This document shows, piece after piece, positions 1 through 6,001 of a stretch of DNA of 11,481 nt (positions are counted from its first letter, which is position 1; every line of letters starts with the position of its first letter). The translations under genes were made by a program, and so were the position numbers. The stretch is from the NCBI GenBank assembly GCA_937934635.1, contig CALGZD010000112.1, forward strand, positions 1 to 11,481, in the 5' to 3' direction. The stretch is from an uncultured Deinococcales bacterium. GTDB lineage: Bacteria; Deinococcota; Deinococci; Deinococcales; Trueperaceae. The notes below the pieces were generated by a model that ran no database searches, was not told the DNA's origin, and saw only the letters and a program-made list of their open reading frames with translations.

Positions 1-2
1 AA

Positions 3-1334
3 GCTGTACAAGAAGAAGAGCAAACTAGCAATACAACTATAAACGAAACCATTGCCAAAGCAGCGCAAGCCCAATTAGAAAACACAGCTAGTGTAGTCAC
101 AGAAGAAGAACGCCGCAACGTAATGATTACTGTTGCGCCAGCTGACCAAAGACCTTTAGAAGTTCCTGATCTTGCGAGTACAGATGCGGAAGTTACTACA
201 GATGAAGTTACTACAGATGAAGCTACCGAAAATGTGGATATTGCAACAGAAGTCACTTCAGATAGCACTAGTGGAACTAATGTAGATACTGAAGCATCTC
301 AAGAAGAAACAGCTACAGCATCCGAAGAGCCTAGCACTAGTTTTTCCAGTTTGCGTGAAGTAACTAGTAAAGGCATAGCAGTGCTAGATTTTGGTGAATT
401 AGAGGTTGTAGATGAGCAAGAGCGCATTATATTTATAGGCTCGAGCTATCAGGAATGTGGAGCAGCAGGTGAAGAACAACCACAACAATGGTGCTACTTA
501 ACAAAAAATAACATCCAAGAAGATTGGTTCTTACTGCCTTATGGCATAGCAAATTTTGACTATGTAGAAGGCTTTGTTTATGTTATTCGTATTCGGGAAA
601 GCTTTTATGGAACTGATGCTGCTGGGAAGGATAGGTTTGGGCTCGAGCTTATCGAAGTTATGGCACAAACCGAAGACAAGTCTTTCACCATCGTCCAAGA
701 AGAAGAACGTCGTAAAGAACAAACTGCCGCACTAGAAGAAGCTGCACTCATTGCACAAACCTTTGAAGATGAGGCTGCAGTACTAGTAGATAAAGAAGCT
801 GAACAAGCTGCTTTAGAAGAACAAAACCGTGCAGAAGCAGAAGCGATTGCAACAGATACACAAACTGCTATAGAAAAACAGCCTCTGGTAGAATCTGACA
901 AAACTGAAGTGACTAATTCAGAAGGTGAAGCTACGAATGAAAATGCACCAAACAACAGTCAAACAGACAGTTTAGACAATTCTATTACTAGTGCTAACAA
1001 TACTAGTGCCACCATGACAGTGAGTGAAAACCCTAATGCTGCTCCAGTAGCAATTGAAACATCATCAACTTCAAAAGTAGTTTTCATAGCTGAGCAACTT
1101 GCCCGTTGTCAACCAGAAGGTTTACCCGAACAACTTTGCTATGCATATAAAGAAAAACCAGAAGATGACTGGCAACTTCTGTATAATGAGATTGTGAATT
1201 TCGAATTTTTTGTGGGCTTTATTTACGAACTAGAGGTTATCGAAAACTTCACTGAAAATCTACCGACCGAACTTGGTCGTTGGTTTGAACTTGTTGAAAC
1301 AAGAAATGTTTTTCCAGTAGCTACAGATAATTAA
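3..1334 (+). CDS. Protein with two DUF4377 domains, 5' end outside window
   Basis: Partial gene, function unknown. The frame is open without a stop from base 3, upstream of the first in-frame ATG at 123. That ATG has no Shine-Dalgarno, and its surrounding codons resemble the acidic linker, so I treat the gene as running in from the left. Numbering from that ATG, two copies of a DUF4377-like domain lie at about residues 102-183 and 318-396. Each has a paired cysteine (C112/C124 and C329/C339), a following Trp, and a conserved pattern ending in a Phe-Tyr-rich 'NF-Y-GF-YxL' stretch. Between them is a highly charged Ala/Glu-rich, probably helical linker (about 190-250), then a Ser/Thr/Asn-rich stretch. 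DUF4377 is usually found in exported bacterial proteins, so the missing N-terminus may carry a signal peptide. An EEERR motif occurs both after domain 1 and near the left edge, which suggests at least one more repeat outside the window. Confidence 0.8.
   Translation, partial: AVQEEEQTSNTTINETIAKAAQAQLENTASVVTEEERRNVMITVAPADQRPLEVPDLASTDAEVTTDEVTTDEATENVDIATEVTSDSTSGTNVDTEASQEETATASEEPSTSFSSLREVTSKGIAVLDFGELEVVDEQERIIFIGSSYQECGAAGEEQPQQWCYLTKNNIQEDWFLLPYGIANFDYVEGFVYVIRIRESFYGTDAAGKDRFGLELIEVMAQTEDKSFTIVQEEERRKEQTAALEEAALIAQTFEDEAAVLVDKEAEQAALEEQNRAEAEAIATDTQTAIEKQPLVESDKTEVTNSEGEATNENAPNNSQTDSLDNSITSANNTSATMTVSENPNAAPVAIETSSTSKVVFIAEQLARCQPEGLPEQLCYAYKEKPEDDWQLLYNEIVNFEFFVGFIYELEVIENFTENLPTELGRWFELVETRNVFPVATDN
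192..221 (+). repeat. 15-bp tandem duplication inside the DUF4377 gene
   Basis: Two identical 15-bp units (gttactacagatgaa) in frame encode the repeated residues VTTDE. A diverged unit follows. The insertion lies in a low-complexity acidic linker, so it is probably neutral for folding. Confidence 0.85.
439..446. repeat. GCTCGAGC iterated palindrome (first of six sites)
   Basis: Exact octamer copies are at 439-446, 641-648, 4648-4655, 7240-7247, 7546-7553 and 10843-10850, with a one-base variant at 9562-9569. All lie within genes but in three reading phases (GGC-TCG-AGC, CTC-GAG, GCT-CGA-GC), so the protein sequence does not explain them. By my arithmetic about 0.07 copies would be expected at 40 % GC. 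Confidence 0.75.
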
Positions 1335-1370
1335 TAGACTTGTTCTGAAATAAAACCTAGTGCATGATAA

Positions 1371-1455
1371 TTCACCTCTAACTCCTCCCCCAAGCTTGGG
1401 AGAGGAGAACTAAACAATTGACCAAAAGCTTGTGTTTTGGGGGTGGTGAGGGTTA
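1371..1455. repeat. Palindromic intergenic repeat (REP/MITE-like)
   Basis: Two hairpins lie within imperfect outer arms. The inner palindrome at 1382-1407 is centred on AAGCTT and has 13-bp arms with one mismatch. A second small hairpin pairs CCAAAA (1422-1427) with TTTTGG (1435-1440). The outer C-rich start (from 1371) is roughly the reverse complement of the G-rich end (GGGGGTGGTGAGGG). Neither hairpin has a T-run, so this is not an obvious terminator. The C-rich/G-rich design resembles dispersed intergenic repeats seen in Chloroflexota and Cyanobacteria; that comparison is from memory. Confidence 0.55.
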
Positions 1456-1478
1456 TACCGTGTCCGAAAATATATGTA
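1455..1478 (+). repeat. 24-bp inverted repeat, left copy
   Basis: The block begins ATACCGTGTCCGAAAA and ends ATATGTA. It matches the reverse complement of 10330-10353 at 23 of 24 positions. The similarity stops sharply on both sides. A shorter related core (TGTTCTGAAATA) lies at 1341-1352. Confidence 0.75.
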
Positions 1479-1653
1479 GCAAAAGAATAAGTTAGAAGCG
1501 TCAGGTGCGTTAGTTTATACCGCTAGTTACCTGAATTACTACTAAGCTTATGGGCACAGACTTGCGTAATATATTGCCCCTATAAGCCCTTACATTTTCA
1601 CTTGTTAAAGCACTAGGCTGTACGATGGATTTAAGCGGAATTGGTGTAAATGG

Positions 1654-1683
1654 TTGCTTTGTCGTTCAACAAAGCGTTAAACT
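1654..1683 (+). promoter_or_regulatory. Candidate leaderless promoter for the C-S lyase gene
   Basis: TTGCTT (1654-1659) and TAAACT (1678-1683) are separated by 18 bp, and ATG 1689 is only 5 bp beyond the -10 box. Transcription would then start at or next to the start codon. The same -35 hexamer TTGCTT precedes the tRNA-Trp and the candidate small RNA. This is inference from hexamers only. Confidence 0.3.
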
Positions 1684-1688
1684 CAATC

Positions 1689-2861
1689 ATGCATCCATAC
1701 GACAATATAACCATTGATAGTCTCCAAAACCGTGTCAACGTAAAGTGGTCAAAGTACGGTAAAGATGTTTTACCGCTTTGGGTTGCCGACATGGATTTTC
1801 CAACCTCAGATGTGATTATTGAATCACTGGTTAACTGTGCAAGGGAAAACAATTTGGTTTATCAAAATTTTGAAGGTATTGAAGGTTTAGGTGAGGCGAT
1901 TATCGCTCGTCAAGCCGAACGTTTTAATTGGCAGCTACAATCGGATGATTTGTGGCTAGTGCATGGCATCATTCCAGGTATGTTCTTAGCAAATATGGTT
2001 TGCACCTCAGCAGGTGACGAAACCATCATGCAAACACCAATCTACCCACCTTTTATGATGGCAACCCAAAAAACCAATCGTACGATTGTACAAAATCCAC
2101 TTATATTTCAAAATAATCGTTGGGAAATTGATTTTGATAAACTTGAAGAACAAACAACCCCTTCAACAAGACTATTCATGTTCTGTAACCCGCACAATCC
2201 AACAGGGAGGGTTTACACACGTGAAGAGCTAGAAAAACTTGCGGATTATGTTCTTCGCCATCGTCTATGGGTACTCAGTGATGAGTTGCACAGCGATATT
2301 ACCTTTGAAGATCAACAACATATTCCATTTGCTTCAATTAGTGATGAAATTGCTCAACGAACCATTACCCTGTTTGGACCCACTAAAACCTTCAACATGG
2401 CGGGTTTGAAAATTGGTATTTTAGCGACTCAAAATGCTGAGTTGATGCAGCGTTTAAAAGATGTTGGTTACGGTATGCTCATGACACCAAATACTATGGT
2501 GCAAAATGCAACACTGACTGCCTTTACTGACCCTCGCTGCGCTGAGTGGTTAACAGATACTATGGCTTACCTAGATAAGAATCGTCAGCTAGTAGCAAAC
2601 TTTTTAGCCAGTGAGCTTCCACAAATTAAACACACTATGCCAGAAGCTACTTACTTGTCTTGGATGGATTTTCGTGCTTTAGGCATAGCGGATGAACAGC
2701 TTGAAAAGATATTTGTTGAAGAGTGCAAAGTTGGTCTAAACATGGGTAACCCTTACGGTGATGGTGGTGCAGGTTTTGCTCGCATTAATTTTGCAACCAG
2801 TACAGCTATTGTGCAAGAAGGTTTAGACCGCTTGAAAAAAGGCTTAACACCCTACCTCTAA
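1689..2861 (+). CDS. patB: PLP-dependent C-S lyase/aminotransferase, PatB/MalY type
   Basis: Cytoplasmic fold-type I PLP enzyme of the MalY/PatB family, which cleaves the C-S bond of cystathionine or cysteine conjugates to give pyruvate, ammonia and a thiol. Family landmarks, numbered from ATG 1650, are LPLWVADMDFP near residues 42-52, CNPHNPTGR (179-187), SDELHSD with D211 positioned for the pyridine nitrogen, and PTKTFNMAG with the Schiff-base lysine K246. The C-terminus carries the usual GAGFARINFA segment. I chose ATG 1689 because it gives 390 aa, the usual family length, and MHPYDN aligns with the normal N-terminus. ATG 1650 would add 13 residues, and neither start has a convincing SD. 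The UDG gene follows after 21 bp. Substrate cannot be fixed from sequence, and MalY-like side roles in regulation are possible but unsupported. Confidence 0.88.
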   Translation: MHPYDNITIDSLQNRVNVKWSKYGKDVLPLWVADMDFPTSDVIIESLVNCARENNLVYQNFEGIEGLGEAIIARQAERFNWQLQSDDLWLVHGIIPGMFLANMVCTSAGDETIMQTPIYPPFMMATQKTNRTIVQNPLIFQNNRWEIDFDKLEEQTTPSTRLFMFCNPHNPTGRVYTREELEKLADYVLRHRLWVLSDELHSDITFEDQQHIPFASISDEIAQRTITLFGPTKTFNMAGLKIGILATQNAELMQRLKDVGYGMLMTPNTMVQNATLTAFTDPRCAEWLTDTMAYLDKNRQLVANFLASELPQIKHTMPEATYLSWMDFRALGIADEQLEKIFVEECKVGLNMGNPYGDGGAGFARINFATSTAIVQEGLDRLKKGLTPYL

Positions 2862-2871
2862 TCGCTATAAA
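2844..2871 (+). promoter_or_regulatory. Candidate internal promoter for the UDG gene
   Basis: TTAACA (2844-2849) and TATAAA (2866-2871) are 16 bp apart, each one base from consensus. They overlap the end of the lyase gene. ATG 2883 lies 11 bp past the -10 box and has no SD, so the message may be leaderless or nearly so. Confidence 0.4.
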
Positions 2872-2882
2872 TTACCGCTACT

Positions 2883-3605
2883 ATGTCCTATGATTTTTTC
2901 CCTAAAGAACTAGCGACTTGCAGAAAGTGCCCTCGCTTAGCAGATTGGCGTGAAGAAGTCGCACTTAAAAAGCGCAAGGCATATCAAAACGTTGAGTATT
3001 GGGGTAAACCTGTGCCGGGTTTTGGTGATCCAAATGCCCGCATTTTACTGCTTGGTTTAGCACCTGGTGCACACGGGTCTAACCGTACTGGGCGCATGTT
3101 CACTGGTGATGCGAGCGGTGACTTTTTATTCCCAGCGCTTCACCGTGCAGGACTTGCGTCTCAACCCATTGCCACTGACCAAAATGACGGTATGGAGCTT
3201 AACGACTTATTCATTACAGCTGCCGCTCGTTGCGTTCCCCCTGGCAATAAACCTGTGCGAGAAGAAGTTATGAACTGTCAATCTTGGCTTGCGTATGACT
3301 TCAGCGGATTGCCAAATCTCAAGCTTGTGTTAGCGCTTGGTAGCATCGCCCATGATAGCTATTTGGAATACCTCAAAAAAGATATTAAAATCGTAAAAGC
3401 AAAACACAAATTTTCACATGGCGCACTACATCAGTTTAATACCGACCAGTTGAATACCGACCAGTTTGATATAGACAGTGTTATACCAGTTATTCCAATG
3501 CTAGACGCTTACCACGTCAGTTTTCAAAATACCAATACTGGACGTCTAACAGAAGAAATGTTTGATATAATCCTTGCACAAGCAAAAGAAATCGCCAGTA
3601 GTTAG
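2883..3605 (+). CDS. Uracil-DNA glycosylase, family 5 (UdgB-like)
   Basis: Excises uracil, and in known family 5 enzymes other deaminated bases such as hypoxanthine, from DNA in base excision repair. Four cysteines (C13, C16, C117, C132) match the [4Fe-4S] cluster of family 4/5 UDGs. Motif 1, GLAPGAHGSNRTGRMFTGD (58-76), has the family 5 form: no acidic residue at the family 4 catalytic position and an NRTGR tail. The C-terminal motif is YHVSFQNTNTGRLT with H211. Length (240 aa) is typical. Residues 184-198 (QFNTD QLNTD QFDID) come from a 15-bp tandem triplication and form an extra loop before the last motif. Just upstream is the C-S lyase gene, with no clear functional link; the UDG may have its own promoter at 2844-2871. 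The stop at 3605 is followed by the promoter of the next gene. Confidence 0.9.
   Translation: MSYDFFPKELATCRKCPRLADWREEVALKKRKAYQNVEYWGKPVPGFGDPNARILLLGLAPGAHGSNRTGRMFTGDASGDFLFPALHRAGLASQPIATDQNDGMELNDLFITAAARCVPPGNKPVREEVMNCQSWLAYDFSGLPNLKLVLALGSIAHDSYLEYLKKDIKIVKAKHKFSHGALHQFNTDQLNTDQFDIDSVIPVIPMLDAYHVSFQNTNTGRLTEEMFDIILAQAKEIASS
3432..3476 (+). repeat. 15-bp tandem triplication in the UDG gene
   Basis: Three in-frame 15-bp units start at 3432, 3447 and 3462. The first two differ at one base (cagtttaataccgac/cagttgaataccgac); the third is more diverged. They encode three copies of Q-[FL]-[ND]-[TI]-D. Confidence 0.9.
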
Positions 3606-3620
3606 GCATGATGATATAAT
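3592..3620 (+). promoter_or_regulatory. Sigma-70-type promoter for the S41 protease gene
   Basis: A perfect -10 box TATAAT (3615-3620) is preceded by the extended -10 element TGA. A weak -35 (TCGCCA, 3592-3597) lies 17 bp upstream. It gives a leader of about 175 nt to ATG 3802. The leader contains a small hairpin (CTCTC/GAGAG) but no riboswitch I recognise. Confidence 0.6.
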
Positions 3621-3623
3621 TAG

Positions 3624-3644
3624 GTGTGGAAAACGTTTCTACAC
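3624..3644. promoter_or_regulatory. Operator-like dyad downstream of the -10 box
   Basis: An imperfect 21-bp dyad with GTGT/ACAC ends and a central AAACGTTT palindrome; 16 of 21 positions are symmetric. The central CpG and flanks fit a LacI-family operator (12 of 14 positions of the cre consensus). It starts 4 bp after the -10 box and would cover the transcription start, so binding there would be expected to repress. Confidence 0.35.
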
Positions 3645-3801
3645 TAATAACATATTTAGATAGTTACCTTCTCTCAATTCAGAGAGCAGATGTCCAAGAT
3701 ACTAGCCCTTATCAGCAACCAGACTAAGATTTATCTCTATAGTTGAGCTTTATCTGCTTTATAAAGGAAAGCCTCCCTCACAGAAAGACCACATTACAAC
3801 T

Positions 3802-5169
3802 ATGAAAGTAGCAAACACAAAAAAAATTGTTGTGGTCATCATTCTGTCACTACTTTGTGTGGCTAGTAATTTTGTAAGCATAGGCTCAGCACAACTATTT
3901 TCTAGAGATTTTGCAGGTGAACTGAAAGAAAGTGTGTTGGGGCAGACTCTTTTTGAAGTCTACGCAACGATTTCAGAATCTTATTTTCGAGAAGTGGCAA
4001 GCGAAGATGTTTTGGAGCAAGCCATTGTTGGTATGGTTGATGCTTTAGAAGACCCTTTTAGTCATTATTCTAAAGAAGCACTAGCTTTAAAAGAACATCA
4101 AGATTTAGTAGGCTCATATGCTGGCATTGGGGTAGTGCTTATTGGGCGAGACCCAAGCAACGAAAGTATTGTGGAAATTGTTCAGGTATATGAAGGTAGC
4201 CCTGCACATCAAGCAGGCTTGCTTCGTGGCGACATCATTTACCAGATTGATGGTGAAGATGTACTCAATATTGATGTGGATAGCGTAGCTATAAAGCTGC
4301 GTGGTGATGCAGGAACGCCTGTGGCATTAGCCATACGAAGACACGGTGAAGCTGAGCTATTAAGGCTATTAGTCATTCGGCAAATCGTCAATGTTCAAAG
4401 CATTGAAACAATGATGATAAATCCAAGCTTAGGCTATCTCCGCATCTATAATTTTTATAACTATAATGTATATGAACAATTCAAAGAGGCTTTGCAAAAT
4501 TTACTTAGCCAGCAAGCCAGCACTTTAATTATCGATTTACGAGACAACGGGGGCGGGCTTATTAACCAAGGTGTGTTGATTGCCAATGAGTTACTACAGC
4601 AGAAGGAAATAGCCTTTCAGCGGACTCGGGGGATTACGCAGAGGATAGCTCGAGCCGACAATACAGCCATCGACATACCCATCATTGTTCTTGTGAATAG
4701 AAATTCAGCATCAACAGCCGAACTACTTGCTGCCTCTTTAAAAGAGAACGGTCGGGTGGTAGTTATTGGCGAAACTACTTTTGGTAAAGGTGTAGGACAA
4801 ACTGTATTACCACTGACCAACAGCGGACAAATCACCCAAGTATCGTTTGAGTGGCTAACACCTACAAAACAGAATATTCATAATCTTGGTGTTGCTCCAG
4901 ATATCGTTATAAACGACAGCAACATTCCACAAATTTTCAAGATAGAAGGCAAAGCTGCCAAGCCCGATACTGTCATAGACATCTATGCATCTAGCCGCTA
5001 TGTTGGACGTACTATTGTTCAGCCAAATGGAAATTACAGATTCATCGAAATTGCCTATAGCAAAAGGCAACCTGAATCACAAACAAGTCTTGTAGACCTA
5101 CAAGGCGATGCTATTTTAAATGTTGCTTTAGAACTAGCAACTGGTGAGCCTATACAGGCTGGGCAGTAA
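3802..5169 (+). CDS. S41 C-terminal processing protease (CtpA/Prc type)
   Basis: Exported serine protease of the S41A family, which cleaves proteins near their C-termini outside the cytoplasm. An N-terminal basic stretch and hydrophobic segment (about 8-30) form a signal peptide or membrane anchor, with a possible cleavage after A30. A helical N-terminal region (45-100) is followed by a PDZ domain (about 105-195) with the GIG and SPAHQAGLLRGDII motifs. The protease core then shows LIIDLRDNGGG (242-252), the nucleophile S304 in NSASTAELLA and the general-base K329 in FGKGVGQ. The 455-aa length is typical. The C-terminal ~75 residues after the NLGVAPDIVI motif form an extra region with Tyr/Arg-rich, possibly beta-strand character. 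No SD precedes ATG 3802, but this start gives the complete signal peptide. The promoter and dyad at 3592-3644 suggest regulated single-gene expression. Substrate unknown. Confidence 0.92.
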   Translation: MKVANTKKIVVVIILSLLCVASNFVSIGSAQLFSRDFAGELKESVLGQTLFEVYATISESYFREVASEDVLEQAIVGMVDALEDPFSHYSKEALALKEHQDLVGSYAGIGVVLIGRDPSNESIVEIVQVYEGSPAHQAGLLRGDIIYQIDGEDVLNIDVDSVAIKLRGDAGTPVALAIRRHGEAELLRLLVIRQIVNVQSIETMMINPSLGYLRIYNFYNYNVYEQFKEALQNLLSQQASTLIIDLRDNGGGLINQGVLIANELLQQKEIAFQRTRGITQRIARADNTAIDIPIIVLVNRNSASTAELLAASLKENGRVVVIGETTFGKGVGQTVLPLTNSGQITQVSFEWLTPTKQNIHNLGVAPDIVINDSNIPQIFKIEGKAAKPDTVIDIYASSRYVGRTIVQPNGNYRFIEIAYSKRQPESQTSLVDLQGDAILNVALELATGEPIQAGQ

Positions 5170-5201
5170 ATGTTAAGCCTATAATACCGAAGTGAATCAT
5201 A

Positions 5202-5290
5202 AATGTCATAATCCCAGTCAATACACAAGGTTTTCAAGCCTTTATCCTTCGGTTATTTCGCAATCTTTGCGACTATATCTTTATGACATT
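5202..5290. other. Structured intergenic element with 10-bp inverted arms
   Basis: AATGTCATAA (5202-5211) and TTATGACATT (5281-5290) are perfect inverted arms. Between them are smaller hairpins: AAGG/CCTT near 5230 and TCGCAA-TCT-TTGCGA near 5260-5275. It lies 32 bp after the S41 stop. There is no clean T-run, so a terminator role is uncertain; a small mobile repeat is an alternative. Confidence 0.4.
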
Positions 5291-5340
5291 CATCTTTCAG
5301 TTTAGTATAAGAACAATAAACCTATAAAAACAAGCAGGCA

Positions 5341-5383
5341 ATAAAAAACAAAAATGCGATGAGTATCAAGTACTCATCGCATT
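5341..5383 (-). terminator. Rho-independent terminator of tRNA-Trp
   Basis: A perfect 13-bp stem (5353-5365 with 5371-5383) and a 5-nt loop. On the - strand it is followed by a T-rich tract (TTTTTGTTTTTTAT). It sits 35 bp past the tRNA 3' end. Confidence 0.9.
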
Positions 5384-5418
5384 CGTTTAGACAAACATAT
5401 AAATGCTGTCTTTGTATA

Positions 5419-5494
<76 letters not shown>

Positions 5495-5505
5495 AAACGC
5501 CTAGC

Positions 5506-5531
5506 GTCCATAACAGCATTTGCTTATGGAC
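5506..5531 (-). other. Hairpin in the tRNA-Trp 5' leader
   Basis: GTCCATA and TATGGAC flank an inner AGCA-TT-TGCT, giving about 11 paired bases with a two-base bulge. It lies between the promoter and the mature 5' end (12 bp upstream of it), so it would fold in the precursor next to the RNase P site. Confidence 0.6.
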
Positions 5532-5539
5532 GAAATAGG

Positions 5540-5568
5540 AGTATAGCACCGCCTTCACGGCAAAGCAA
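5540..5568 (-). promoter_or_regulatory. Promoter of tRNA-Trp
   Basis: On the - strand TTGCTT (5563-5568) and TATACT (5540-5545) are 17 bp apart, with an extended -10 TGC. Transcription would begin around 5531-5534, about 40 nt upstream of the mature tRNA. Confidence 0.6.
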
Positions 5569-5602
5569 GATAATGACGACCTGAACAGGATTGGTCAACA
5601 CC

Positions 5603-5641
5603 TTGAGATATTGAATTGAGATCTTGAATTGAGATATTGGA
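5603..5641 (+). repeat. 13-bp tandem repeat, three copies
   Basis: Units ttgagatattgaa, ttgagatcttgaa and ttgagatattgga lie head to tail in the gap upstream of the large unknown gene. Confidence 0.85.
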
Positions 5642-5682
5642 TATTCCGATATACCTGTCCAGTAATAAACTCATAAGCTTCA

Positions 5683-5708
5683 AGACTACCCAGTCAGACT
5701 ACCCAGTT
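5683..5708 (+). repeat. 13-bp tandem duplication
   Basis: agactacccagtc is followed by agactacccagtt. A related short duplication (tagaagcca) follows around 5717-5740. Confidence 0.75.
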
Positions 5709-5941
5709 AAGACTATATAGAAGCCAGCATAGAAGCCATCAGGAATGTCTTTTAGCACTTAATTATAGATGAATATTTTTAAGACTAACTGTGCTGAAAA
5801 GTCCTGAGAACGTAAAGTTAAGATACGTTAATATATAACTCATTTTGATAATAAAAGACATGCGATTTGTGTGGAATATGTTACATTGAGAAATTCATTA
5901 CTTAGACTATCTAAGTTAATTAACGGGAAACTAAATCCTCT
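5709..5941. other. Gap with no recognisable gene
   Basis: With the neighbouring tandem repeats this completes an AT-rich gap of about 430 bp between the tRNA promoter and the large unknown gene. I see no coding frame, RNA gene or strong terminator. A weak promoter-like pair, TTGAGA (5886-5891) and TATCTA (5908-5913), spaced 16 bp, could serve the downstream gene. Confidence 0.4.
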
Positions 5942-5965
5942 TATAGCACTTTTTAGAGCACTTTA
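5942..5965 (+). repeat. 12-bp tandem duplication before the start region
   Basis: tatagcactttt and tagagcacttta lie head to tail, just upstream of the SD sequences of the large unknown gene. They would be in its mRNA leader or could be a paired protein-binding site. Confidence 0.6.
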
Positions 5966-5988
5966 AAACGGAGAAGAGTGTGGGAGGC

Positions 5989-5993
5989 AGGAG
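5989..5993 (+). promoter_or_regulatory. Shine-Dalgarno that decides the start at 6002
   Basis: AGGAG lies 8 nt before GTG 6002, within a purine-rich run. The alternative GTG at 5978 has only GGAG at 4 nt, so 6002 is preferred. Confidence 0.55.
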
Positions 5994-6001
5994 AGAGTAT
6001 T

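Noticed and set aside
605..955. 116-codon open frame on the - strand within the DUF4377 gene
   Set aside because: It is the antisense of an Ala/Glu-rich linker, which yields a Ser/Ala/Cys-rich shadow; the + strand has clear domain homology.
3621..3801. Riboswitch or T-box in the S41 leader
   Set aside because: Only a 5-bp hairpin is visible; no T-box, SAM, TPP or other recognised core motif, and no leader terminator.
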